Below are positions 21,293 through 28,191 of a DNA stretch of 64,000 nucleotides, one piece after another. Where the stretch lies: contig NZ_CP052859.1 of NCBI RefSeq assembly GCF_012935695.1, positions 3,327,001 through 3,391,000 on the forward strand. Direction: 5' to 3'. Below the pieces are notes generated by a model. That model saw only the letters and a list, made by a program, of their open reading frames with translations. It was not told the DNA's origin and ran no database searches. This DNA comes from Pseudomonas sp. ADAK18. GTDB lineage: Bacteria; Pseudomonadota; Gammaproteobacteria; Pseudomonadales; Pseudomonadaceae. The position numbers and the translations under genes were made by a program. Within the stretch, counting starts at the first letter, position 1. The number at the start of each line of letters is the position of its first letter.

Positions 21293-21569
21293 ACGTCAGC
21301 ACTGACGTTAACTGCCCGATCCTCTCTATGAGAGCGCATCGGGTAAGCCTCTGCGCAATGTCCTCTGTATGCCCGAGCAAACATAACCGGTGTGGCAGCC
21401 GGAAGCCGCAACCGGGCGACAAGAGAAAGCGATCAGAGGCTTACCCGATGCGGACGAAATCGCGGCCTATAACCGCCCACCTGCATCAAGTCCCGTAGGG
21501 CCCAGTAGCAGAGGGACTCAAAACCCTGGGCCACGACCAGCAAAGGCTGGTGCCGGAGACGTAACCGGC
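21293..21569 (+). ncRNA. Candidate structured RNA in pL operon
   Basis: A roughly 400-base gap in an otherwise tightly overlapping operon is packed with complementary segments. ACGTCAG/CTGACGT (21293-21308). CCCGAT/ATCGGG with inner CTCTC/GAGAG (21315-21343). A perfect 19-bp long-range pairing CGCATCGGGTAAGCCTCTG (21335-21353) with 21434-21452, which competes with the previous hairpin. AGTCCC/GGGACT (21489-21494/21513-21518) interleaved with GGCCCAG/CTGGGCC (21499-21505/21526-21532), a pseudoknot order. ACCAGC/GCTGGT (21536-21551) and GCCGG/CCGGC (21552-21569). No known RNA class recognised. Confidence 0.6.
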
Positions 21570-21678
21570 AACCCTTCCCCGCCTCTACCCGTCAGCACTC
21601 CTCCCCCGCGCCCATCGGCAACCAGCGGGAGGCATGAGCGCTGAACGAATACAGGTGAACCAATGAATGGAGAGAATC

Positions 21679-21912
21679 ATGCCTATTGATGATGGCGGAT
21701 CAGCCTTCCCGGCTACCGAAGCGAACTACCACAACGAAAACATGCGCGGCGAAGGCATGAGCCTGCGCGACTACTTCGCGGCTAAGGCTGTTTCCGGGCT
21801 TATTGCAGGATCAATGGCTGATGGCAGCACTTGGGAGGATGGGGCTGCCGAACTAGTGGCTGAAGCTGCATACAGAGCCGCCGACGCCATGCTCGCCGCC
21901 CGTTCCGCCTAA
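21679..21912 (+). CDS. Small hypothetical phage protein
   Basis: 77 residues from ATG 21679 (SD GGAGAG). The pattern D-D-G-G-S-A-F-P near the start, G-M-S-L-R-D-Y-F-A-A-K-A (about 28-39) and a helical Ala-rich end (Y-R-A-A-D-A-M-L-A-A-R) is a common small phage protein type found near recombination genes. Function unknown. It is the first gene after the structured RNA. Confidence 0.65.
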   Translation: MPIDDGGSAFPATEANYHNENMRGEGMSLRDYFAAKAVSGLIAGSMADGSTWEDGAAELVAEAAYRAADAMLAARSA

Positions 21913-21933
21913 CCCCAAACACTGGAGGTCGCC

Positions 21934-22110
21934 ATGGCCGAAGAGCTTGTAGCTCACGTTTGCAGGATCTGCGGCAGTGCCTGGCCCAAGCGGAAAAAGG
22001 CAAAGCTGCACGTCAACCTCAAACACCGCGACCGCGTCTACGCCCAGCACGGGCCAGGGCAGCACGTCGATTACCTGTGGCTGGACCTGGAACACTGGAG
22101 GCGCCCATGA
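21934..22110 (+). CDS. 58-residue C2H2-like zinc-finger protein
   Basis: Starts at ATG 21934 behind GGAGG and ends at TGA 22108-22110, overlapping the next ATG (ATGA 22107-22110). C10-x2-C13-x12-H26-x4-H31 with a basic stretch (P-K-R-K-K-A-K) between the pairs is the layout of a single classical zinc finger. A Trp-rich tail follows (Y-L-W-L-D-L-E-H-W). Short genes like this are easily missed by length cut-offs; coupling and SD support it. Confidence 0.65.
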   Translation: MAEELVAHVCRICGSAWPKRKKAKLHVNLKHRDRVYAQHGPGQHVDYLWLDLEHWRRP

Positions 22111-22544
22111 ACGCAGCATTGAAGATATGCCAGGAGCGCTACGACGCTCAGTTGCCTCCAGAGGTCAGCGAGAGCGACGAGGTGACGGACTGGCTGGAGC
22201 ATTCGGCGGAGCGCCTGGTGTGCGGCGTCGACATCAAGTGGAAGCGGCGCTACGGCCCGCCGCAGATCGTGACATTCGACCGGTTCTGCACTGTCCTGCA
22301 AGGCCACCTGAATCAGCGCCAGATCGACGGTCTTGACCAGCGTGATTCGTTTGCCCGCCTCCTGCTGTCGGCAATGCTCGGCAGCCAGAGCGATGCCCGG
22401 GCCCACGCCGCGGACTTGCTGGGCCAGCAACGGCCTATTGAAGCGGTCGAGAAGATCGCCGTAGCGCTGCTGAGGCCGTATGCCGAAGACGCTGTAGCGG
22501 CGGAACGCGAAGAGCGCGAAGACGATGTGGATGCCGAACTATGA
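22107..22544 (+). CDS. Hypothetical phage protein
   Basis: 145 residues from ATG 22107, coupled by ATGA to the gene before. Helical; V-C-G-V-D-I-K-W-K-R-R-Y-G (about 38-50) then V-T-F-D-R-F-C and L-L-S-A-M-L-G-S; the end is acidic (E-E-R-E-D-D-V-D-A-E-L). No family recognised and no catalytic motif. Part of a chain of short overlapping genes leading to bet. Confidence 0.6.
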   Translation: MNAALKICQERYDAQLPPEVSESDEVTDWLEHSAERLVCGVDIKWKRRYGPPQIVTFDRFCTVLQGHLNQRQIDGLDQRDSFARLLLSAMLGSQSDARAHAADLLGQQRPIEAVEKIAVALLRPYAEDAVAAEREEREDDVDAEL

Positions 22545-22732
22545 GCCCGCACATCCTGATCGATGAGGCACTTGAATGCCTTGAGCACCCTGCCAGCGAG
22601 CCGGGCGCTCAGGTGGTCGTGCAACGAATGATCACGAACATGCTCACCGGCGACGCAATCACCGTCGAAGAATTCAACCACTACTGCCAGCGCCTCCTGA
22701 AAGTCACCAGGCAGCGCAAGGAGGCGGCATGA
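22541..22732 (+). CDS. Small hypothetical phage protein
   Basis: 63 residues, ATGA overlap with both neighbours (22541-22544 and 22729-22732). Helical, with T-V-E-E-F-N-H-Y-C-Q-R-L-L near the C-terminus and a basic end (R-Q-R-K-E). Function unknown. Confidence 0.55.
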   Translation: MSPHILIDEALECLEHPASEPGAQVVVQRMITNMLTGDAITVEEFNHYCQRLLKVTRQRKEAA

Positions 22733-22923
22733 CCACGCCAATCGTGAAATCGCTGGCTGATGAGCAGCTCGACGATATCGAGCGCCGCATCGCCATCCTC
22801 GGCTTCGGCCTTCCCTTCAACGAACTGATCGGTCGCAAGCGTGAAGATCTTGTGCGGGACCTTCCGCAGCGTCTGGCGCCGACCATGAAGGGTGGGCGAA
22901 TTGCGGTGAGGGTTCGGCTGTGA
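22729..22923 (+). CDS. Small hypothetical phage protein
   Basis: 64 residues. D-E-Q-L-D-D-I-E-R-R-I-A-I-L-G-F-G-L-P-F is a helix ending in a small hydrophobic turn; the C-terminus is basic. ATGA overlap upstream, GTGA overlap downstream. Function unknown. Confidence 0.55.
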   Translation: MTTPIVKSLADEQLDDIERRIAILGFGLPFNELIGRKREDLVRDLPQRLAPTMKGGRIAVRVRL

Positions 22924-23036
22924 CCACCCGCCAGCGCACCCGGCGCGCGCTGATCTGGCGCGGCTCCTTCCCTGTCCTCGCCATCTTCACCTTCTTGATG
23001 TTGCTCAGCTCCCTCGCTGATCGAATCACTCAATAA
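22920..23036 (+). CDS. 38-residue single-helix membrane protein
   Basis: Starts at GTG 22920, overlapping the previous stop (GTGA), and ends at TAA 23034-23036. A basic N-terminus (T-R-Q-R-T-R-R) is followed by one hydrophobic helix (F-P-V-L-A-I-F-T-F-L-M-L-L). The positive-inside rule puts the N-terminus in the cytoplasm. Just before bet; function unknown. Confidence 0.5.
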   Translation: MTTRQRTRRALIWRGSFPVLAIFTFLMLLSSLADRITQ

Positions 23037-23079
23037 CCAACACCTTCAATCGCTGCGAGCATCGCGGCAGGGAGTCACC

Positions 23080-23895
23080 GTGTCCGCAGTAATTAAACAC
23101 GCCGAGCACATGCCGGCGATCTCCGAGGATGCGCTTGTCGAGGTACTGAGCGGGAGCTTGTACCCAGGCGCCGCGCATAACTCTGTTGTGATGGTGCTGG
23201 CGTACTGCAAGGCAGCGCAACTTGATCCGATGCTTAAGCCGGTGCACATCGTCCCGATTTACCAGAAGGGCCGCGGCATGGTCGATGTGGTGATGCCTGG
23301 TATTGGCCTGTACCGCATTCAGGCAGCGCGCACTGGGCAATACGCCGGGATCAGCGATCCCGAATACGGGCCGTCTATCACTGCGAAGCTGGCCGGTGTC
23401 GACGTAACTTATCCGGAGTGGTGCCGGGTCACCGTCAAGCGCCAAATGTCGAACGGACTTGTTGCCGAGTTCACTGCCAACGAGCGTTGGCTCGAAAACT
23501 ACGCGACTGCGAGCAAGGACAGCGCTGCTCCCAACTCTATGTGGAAGCGCCGGGCATTTGCACAGCTTGCCAAATGCGCCGAAGCGCAGGCCTTGCGCAA
23601 AGCATTCCCTGAAGTCGGGTCCGCCCCTACGGCTGACGAGATGGAAGGAAAGTCGTTCGAGGAGGTCGTCAAAGATGTCTCACCGGCTCGGCAGCCCCCA
23701 CCGGAAACGGACGCCAAGACTGCTTATCCCGACGAACTGCTGGCTGAAAATATCGAAAAGTGGCAGCCGCTGATCGACGCCGGCCGCACGAGCCCCAAGC
23801 ACATCATTGCCAACGTCATCAGCAAGTACTCGTTGCGCGATGACCAGGTCGAAACCATAAAAAACCTCAAAGCCCTCGATGGAGATGCAGCATGA
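23080..23895 (+). CDS. bet: Phage recombination protein Bet (RecT family)
   Basis: 271 residues from GTG 23080 (SD GGGAG). A single-strand annealing protein: it pairs complementary strands made by the neighbouring exonuclease. Core motifs: V-L-A-Y-C-K-A-A-Q-L-D-P-M-L-K-P-V-H-I-V-P (about 43-63), G-I-G-L-Y-R-I-Q-A-A-R-T-G-Q-Y-A-G (about 74-90), A-A-P-N-S-M-W-K-R-R-A-F-A-Q-L-A-K-C-A-E-A-Q-A-L-R-K-A (about 148-175). The C-terminal 70 residues are polar and probably bind SSB or partner proteins. ATGA overlap with the exonuclease gene. Confidence 0.92.
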   Translation: MSAVIKHAEHMPAISEDALVEVLSGSLYPGAAHNSVVMVLAYCKAAQLDPMLKPVHIVPIYQKGRGMVDVVMPGIGLYRIQAARTGQYAGISDPEYGPSITAKLAGVDVTYPEWCRVTVKRQMSNGLVAEFTANERWLENYATASKDSAAPNSMWKRRAFAQLAKCAEAQALRKAFPEVGSAPTADEMEGKSFEEVVKDVSPARQPPPETDAKTAYPDELLAENIEKWQPLIDAGRTSPKHIIANVISKYSLRDDQVETIKNLKALDGDAA

Positions 23896-25502
23896 AAATT
23901 CACAACGTAGCTCAAGGCTCCGCCGAGTGGCTTGCCCTTCGCGCCAAGTTCCGCACCGCCTCCGAAGCCCCAGCGATGATGGGCGCGTCGAAGTACCAGA
24001 CCCGCACCGATCTGCTGGCGGCCAAAAAGACCGGCATCACGCCGGACGTCACGCCCTCTCAGCAGTTTATCTTCGACAAAGGCCACACCACTGAAGCCCT
24101 GGCCCGCCCACTGACTGAAGCGTTGATCGGCGAAGAGTTGTATCCGATCGTTGCGACCGAGGGCAATCTGCTGGCCTCCATGGACGGCGCCACGATGCTC
24201 GGCGAGACACTGTTCGAGCACAAACTGTGGAATGAGTCGGTCGTGGCCCAGGTGAAAGCCGGAGACCTGGCTCCGCATTACTACTGGCAGCTTGAGCAGC
24301 AACTGCTGGTGAGCGGTGCCGAGCGAGTGATCTTTGTTTGCTCGGATGGCACGCCGGAAAACTTCGTGCACATGGAATACCGGCCGGTGGCCGGGCGCGC
24401 TGCCCAGTTGATCGAGGGCTGGAAACAGTTCGAGGCAGACCTGGCCAACTTCGAGATGGCTGACGCTCCTTCAATCGTCGTCGGCAAGGCACCTGATGAG
24501 CTGCCGGCGCTGCGCATCGAACTGACCGGCATGGTCACCGCCAGCAACCTGAAGGTGTTTGAAGATTCGGCCCTGGCCGTCATCGACTCGGTGAAAACCA
24601 CGCTCTCCACCGACCAGGACTTCGCCGACGCCAAGAAAGCGGTCAAGTGGTGCGGTGATGTTGAAGAGGCTGTCGCCGTCGCCAAGAAGCAGGCCCTGTC
24701 GCAGACCCAAAGCATCGACGAACTCTTTTCGTCGCTGGATCGCATCAGCGCCCATGCCCGCGAGACTCGCCTGAAAGTCGACAAGCTGGTGAAAGCTCAA
24801 GAGCTTCTGGTGAAGACCACAATCAAGCAAAAGGCCGAGCTCGCCTTGGCGGATCATATCGCCGCAATCAACAAGACCCTTGGCAAAGTCACGCTGCCCC
24901 ATGTCGTTTCGGACTTCGCAGGCGCCATGAAGAACAAGCGCACCATCGCCAGCCTTCAGGACGCAGTAGATACCGAGCTGGCCCGGGCGAAGATCGATGC
25001 AAGTCAGGCCGCCGACGGCATCCGCTTGAATCTGACCAGTCTGGCGGAGCTCGCCGTTGATTACGCCTTCCTGTTCAGCGATGTGCAGCAGTTGGTGACC
25101 AAAGCCAATGATGACCTGGTGACGCTGATCAAATTCCGAATCTCCGAACACCAGAAGGCTGAGCAGGAAAAGGCCGACGCGAAGCGCATTGCTGAAGAAC
25201 AGGAAGCCCAGCGCCTGGCGGCCATCAAGCCAGAGCCGGTCGTGGAGAAGGTGGCGACACCAGAGCCAGTGCGCGCCACACCCGTCGCCCAAGCCACAAA
25301 GCCAGTAACGAGCCATATGGTCGAGCAGGTATCGCTCCAGGCCAACGTGACGGACTTCGACGCCCTGGTGAAAGCGGTGGCTTATGGTCAAGCGCCGATC
25401 ACGCTGCTGCTGGTCAACTGGGAGGCGCTCGACGCAATGGTCTTGGCGCAGGGTTCAGCCTTCAGCATGGCCGGGGTGACACTGGCAAAGGCGGCTGCAT
25501 GA
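23892..25502 (+). CDS. YqaJ-type phage exonuclease with extended C-terminus
   Basis: 536 residues. The N-terminal 200 residues are a PD-(D/E)XK nuclease of the YqaJ/lambda-Exo kind: Q-G-S-A-E-W-L-A-L-R (about 8-17), D-K-G-H-T-T-E (about 58), A-S-M-D-G (about 93-97), F-E-H-K-L-W (about 107-112) and H-Y-Y-W-Q-L-E-Q-Q-L (about 128). The remaining 330 residues are helical and coiled-coil-like with an E/K/P-rich linker, longer than a bare exonuclease. It resects DNA ends to give Bet its substrate. Coupled to bet upstream and to the next gene (ATGA 25499-25502). Confidence 0.85.
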   Translation: MKIHNVAQGSAEWLALRAKFRTASEAPAMMGASKYQTRTDLLAAKKTGITPDVTPSQQFIFDKGHTTEALARPLTEALIGEELYPIVATEGNLLASMDGATMLGETLFEHKLWNESVVAQVKAGDLAPHYYWQLEQQLLVSGAERVIFVCSDGTPENFVHMEYRPVAGRAAQLIEGWKQFEADLANFEMADAPSIVVGKAPDELPALRIELTGMVTASNLKVFEDSALAVIDSVKTTLSTDQDFADAKKAVKWCGDVEEAVAVAKKQALSQTQSIDELFSSLDRISAHARETRLKVDKLVKAQELLVKTTIKQKAELALADHIAAINKTLGKVTLPHVVSDFAGAMKNKRTIASLQDAVDTELARAKIDASQAADGIRLNLTSLAELAVDYAFLFSDVQQLVTKANDDLVTLIKFRISEHQKAEQEKADAKRIAEEQEAQRLAAIKPEPVVEKVATPEPVRATPVAQATKPVTSHMVEQVSLQANVTDFDALVKAVAYGQAPITLLLVNWEALDAMVLAQGSAFSMAGVTLAKAAA

Positions 25503-25861
25503 GATGGGACGCCCTCAAGGCTGCTGAGCCGGAGGTAGCAGCCGCCCTACCCAAGTACCTGGACGCGGGCATCCTCGCCGCGTCCAAGGCACTCGGCAGG
25601 TCCACTCGCGCACTTAACCGGATCGCAGCAGAGCACGGTATCGAGTTCGCGACGTGCACCGCCAAGACGATGGAATCACGGCGGCGGGCCAGGGCCTCAT
25701 TGGTCTCTCAGGTCAAAGCGCTGGCCGAGTCACGCACCCATCAGGCAGAGATCTGCGCTGCCTTGGGCATTACTCGGGCGGCACTGCGCGAGATCGCCGA
25801 GATCAATCACATCAACATCGACAATCGCTCAAGAGGTGCCCGGAATGCATCCGACACTTGA
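25499..25861 (+). CDS. Hypothetical protein with repeated HTH-like segments
   Basis: 120 residues. Two HTH-like segments: A-A-S-K-A-L-G-R-S-T-R-A-L-N-R-I-A-A-E-H-G (about 27-47) and Q-A-E-I-C-A-A-L-G-I-T-R-A-A-L-R-E-I-A (about 82-100), separated by a basic helix (S-R-R-R-A-R-A). This suggests a DNA-binding protein with tandem units. No family recognised. Confidence 0.6.
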   Translation: MRWDALKAAEPEVAAALPKYLDAGILAASKALGRSTRALNRIAAEHGIEFATCTAKTMESRRRARASLVSQVKALAESRTHQAEICAALGITRAALREIAEINHINIDNRSRGARNASDT

Positions 25862-26198
25862 AGTACACAATCAGGAACAGGCGAATCTGGAGGCGGCTAA
25901 GGCTGCCTTCTTCGCTTCTGGCGGAACGGCCAAGTTCATCCGTCCAGGTGTCGGAAAGGACACCCCAGGGATATCGCACGAGCCGAAGCAGCCATACGGC
26001 TACGCCCGGATAACTCCGAAAACGAAGCGCGGCCGGATCATTACACCCGATGACGAAGTGGTGATCTGCGCCCAACTCATGGAGTGCAAGAAAGCCGGCA
26101 TGAGCCGGTACAAGGCCAGCAAGCACGTCGGAATCAGCGAGACGCTTTGTCGGCGCCTGATCGCTAAGCACTCGCTCGACTTCCCGAAGGCTGGCTGA
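25845..26198 (+). CDS. Hypothetical phage protein, HTH-like C-terminus
   Basis: 117 residues from ATG 25845 (AGAGG 8 bases upstream; it overlaps the previous gene by 17 bases). N-terminal half with A-A-F-F-A-S-G-G-T-A-K-F-I; C-terminal G-M-S-R-Y-K-A-S-K-H-V-G-I-S-E-T-L-C-R-R-L-I (about 88-109) looks like an HTH. This protein type is common beside YqaJ genes in Pseudomonas prophages. Function unknown. Confidence 0.6.
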   Translation: MHPTLEVHNQEQANLEAAKAAFFASGGTAKFIRPGVGKDTPGISHEPKQPYGYARITPKTKRGRIITPDDEVVICAQLMECKKAGMSRYKASKHVGISETLCRRLIAKHSLDFPKAG

Positions 26199-26279
26199 TG
26201 CGTCGTGTATCAAGACCCCAGCAACGAAAACGACAAACCTGGATCGCACTGCCGGCCAGCGGAATAGAAGAGGTAGGCC

Positions 26280-26645
26280 ATGGCCGAGGAACTGCAGGAG
26301 CCGACAGTGGAGGCGCTGAAGCAGCGTCGAAAACGCGAGAAGGCTGCCGAGAAGAACGCTGCATTGGGCGTCGAGAAGTTTACGGTTGAGGTGGCCGGCG
26401 TCTTCAAGAAAGACCTCAAGCGCCTGATGAAGCAGCACGGCTTCAACAACCAGCAGGAGGTGCACCAGACCCTGCTGCGCAACGTGATCGCCGCCGACTT
26501 CGAAACGGCGGCGCTGATGCTCAAGTGTGTCACGACACCTTTTGTTGTTACCGAAAAGGTGTCGCAACTCATTCGGGCGGCAGGCCTGAAGTCGCTCGCC
26601 GACGATCCGCCTGAGCCCGACGACGAAATCGAAAGACCCGCATAA
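26280..26645 (+). CDS. Hypothetical phage protein
   Basis: 121 residues. A strongly basic N-terminal helix (K-Q-R-R-K-R-E-K-A-A-E-K) is followed by K-D-L-K-R-L-M-K-Q-H-G-F-N-N-Q-Q-E-V-H-Q-T-L (about 45-66), reminiscent of ribbon-helix-helix copy-control proteins, and an acidic tail. The RHH resemblance is weak and not enough to name a function. It is the last plus-strand gene before the reversed moron. Confidence 0.55.
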   Translation: MAEELQEPTVEALKQRRKREKAAEKNAALGVEKFTVEVAGVFKKDLKRLMKQHGFNNQQEVHQTLLRNVIAADFETAALMLKCVTTPFVVTEKVSQLIRAAGLKSLADDPPEPDDEIERPA

Positions 26646-26684
26646 CCCACCCTACTCGCTGCATCCGGTAACGGAGGGCGGCGC

Positions 26685-27326
26685 CTAGTCGCGGAATTTT
26701 TGCCTGAGCATCCACTCCAGTTCGGAAACCGTTTCGGCATAAAGATCTTTCGCAGAATCCGTTATCACTCTGCAACTTCTGGAGAAATTTCCGTAATTTT
26801 CGACGCCTGGGGCATTGGCATACAACATGATGATGCGCATCGTGTTGTCCATGTATTTGTCGGTAAACACATTCGCCGGCCCGCTGAAGACTTTTTCTTC
26901 TTTCGGAGTGAAAAATACAACCGCTGTACTCCATGCGCGATTGTACGTCTGCAAAGCACTCAACCATTTTTGCTTAGCAGTTTCTTCCGCGACATCCAGC
27001 TCCTCACTTGGAACGCCATTGGTGTGCATCAAGTGAGCACACCGTCGCTCAACGCAAAATAGGAAACCCCGCAAAGTGTGAAGATCGGTCGCGGCGTCTT
27101 TCAAATCCTTAAGAGACTTAAACCTCTCGGCGTGCCGAAACTGGGCTTTCCATGCATTGAGCGTAAAGATGGCCACCACAGCAGCAATAGCAGTAGCCAG
27201 GAAACTTGAACCCTCCAGGGCATCCTTAATTTTTGAGTAGTCGCCAAAAACCGGTTGCCAAACTACCCCGGCCATAAAAAGACCCGCTCCCACAACCGCT
27301 AATGTAACTGCATCGCTTCGGTTCAT
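26685..27326 (-). CDS. Hypothetical membrane-anchored protein, reversed moron
   Basis: 213 residues on the minus strand inside the plus-strand early operon. Two N-terminal membrane helices (about 8-27 and 40-60: F-L-A-T-A-I-A-A-V-V-A-I-F-T-L) precede a long cytoplasmic helical domain of about 150 residues. A run of nine G (27345-27337 on the coding strand) lies where the SD should be, ending 10 bases before the ATG. Orientation, AT-richer sequence and design mark it as a lysogenic-conversion candidate, similar in layout to 691-1293. Function unknown. Confidence 0.6.
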   Translation of the reverse strand: MNRSDAVTLAVVGAGLFMAGVVWQPVFGDYSKIKDALEGSSFLATAIAAVVAIFTLNAWKAQFRHAERFKSLKDLKDAATDLHTLRGFLFCVERRCAHLMHTNGVPSEELDVAEETAKQKWLSALQTYNRAWSTAVVFFTPKEEKVFSGPANVFTDKYMDNTMRIIMLYANAPGVENYGNFSRSCRVITDSAKDLYAETVSELEWMLRQKFRD

Positions 27327-27424
27327 TTGATTTGCTCCCCCCCCCTATTCTTACGTAAACACAAATACCGCACTTAAACGAATCACGCCAGCCGGCGAGG
27401 CAGGCGCGCACCCGGAGTACGTCC

Positions 27425-27736
27425 ATGGGAATCCCCGCCAACGCCGTGAAAGAAGACGAGCTTTACCACTACGCCTCTCTTGAGCCGGGTGCCGCTGATG
27501 AGCTTGTACGCCGGATCGCCTCCGGTGACATCGATCCGAACGCCGGGCTTGAGGATCTGCGCGAAGACATCCGTATGCTCGAAAGTCAGGCGGACGACTC
27601 CGACGAGGAATTGGATCGGTTGCGAGACAGCGCTGAAGAGGCCTGCACCTACATCAAGCGCGCAATGAATCACGACGAGGATGAGGAGCTGCCGGTGAGC
27701 AAGCTTCTTCAAAAAGCCCTCGACTGCCTGGAGTAG
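27425..27736 (+). CDS. Hypothetical acidic phage protein
   Basis: 103 residues, very acidic and helical. L-E-D-L-R-E-D-I-R-M-L-E-S-Q-A-D-D-S-D-E-E-L-D-R-L-R-D forms a coiled-coil-like stretch (about 42-68). No known motif. The acidic surface could mimic DNA, as some anti-defence proteins do, but this is speculation. It is followed after 4 bases by the frameshifted gene. Confidence 0.55.
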   Translation: MGIPANAVKEDELYHYASLEPGAADELVRRIASGDIDPNAGLEDLREDIRMLESQADDSDEELDRLRDSAEEACTYIKRAMNHDEDEELPVSKLLQKALDCLE

Positions 27737-27740
27737 AGCC

Positions 27741-28119
27741 ATGACAACCTTTGCAGTGTTTGGAATGAGTGAAAACTGGGCTCGCGAAGAGGCCAAAGAG
27801 CACACCCCGACCTTCAAGCATGAAAATGGAAAAAGGATTGAGCTGACCGTCTCCGAGTGGGAGGTAGAGGTGGAATCTCAGATCAAGAAAATCATGGATG
27901 GCAAGAAGTGCGTCCGGCTGTCGCCAATGTTCGATGCCCCCCCAGTATGCGCAGCAATTCATGGATATGGCGCGAAAGAGCATCATCTGCCGCGATCTAA
28001 AAATCAGGACAAAGGCTGTCTTGGTCGACGCCAAGAGCAAGCCGATTCTAAATGCCAAAACCGGCGTACCAAAAGTTGGGTTTGCTGACTGGGAGCCCGA
28101 AAAGTCACACGCCGCCTGA
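27741..28119 (+). pseudogene. Hypothetical protein gene with +1 shift at a C7 run
   Basis: The first frame opens at ATG 27741 (SD GGAG) and reads M-T-T-F-A-V-F-G-M-S-E-N-W-A-R to L-S-P-M-F-D-A-P. At seven consecutive C (27937-27943) the sensible reading moves forward by one base, continuing Q-Y-A-Q-Q-F-M-D-M-A-R-K and ending G-F-A-D-W-E-P-E-K-S-H-A-A at 28119. The unshifted frame continues to 28088 with an unlikely Cys/His/Arg-rich tail. The joined product would be about 125 residues. This is either a one-base insertion (mutation or sequencing) or slippage. Function unknown. Confidence 0.65.
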
Positions 28120-28191
28120 CCATCTTTCGCCTATTGCGACAAGCCACGCCCGCCCTTCTCAAAAAATCACGCATACCCGCGAGGCCCACCC

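Noticed and set aside
21390..21644. 84-codon open frame in the structured stretch of the pL operon
   Set aside because: Pro/Ser/Arg-rich low-complexity product, no SD, and the DNA is better explained by extensive base pairing.
26198..26389. 63-codon frame overlapping the 26280 gene by 110 bases
   Set aside because: Arg/Gly-rich product; the SD-led gene at 26280 has a more natural composition.
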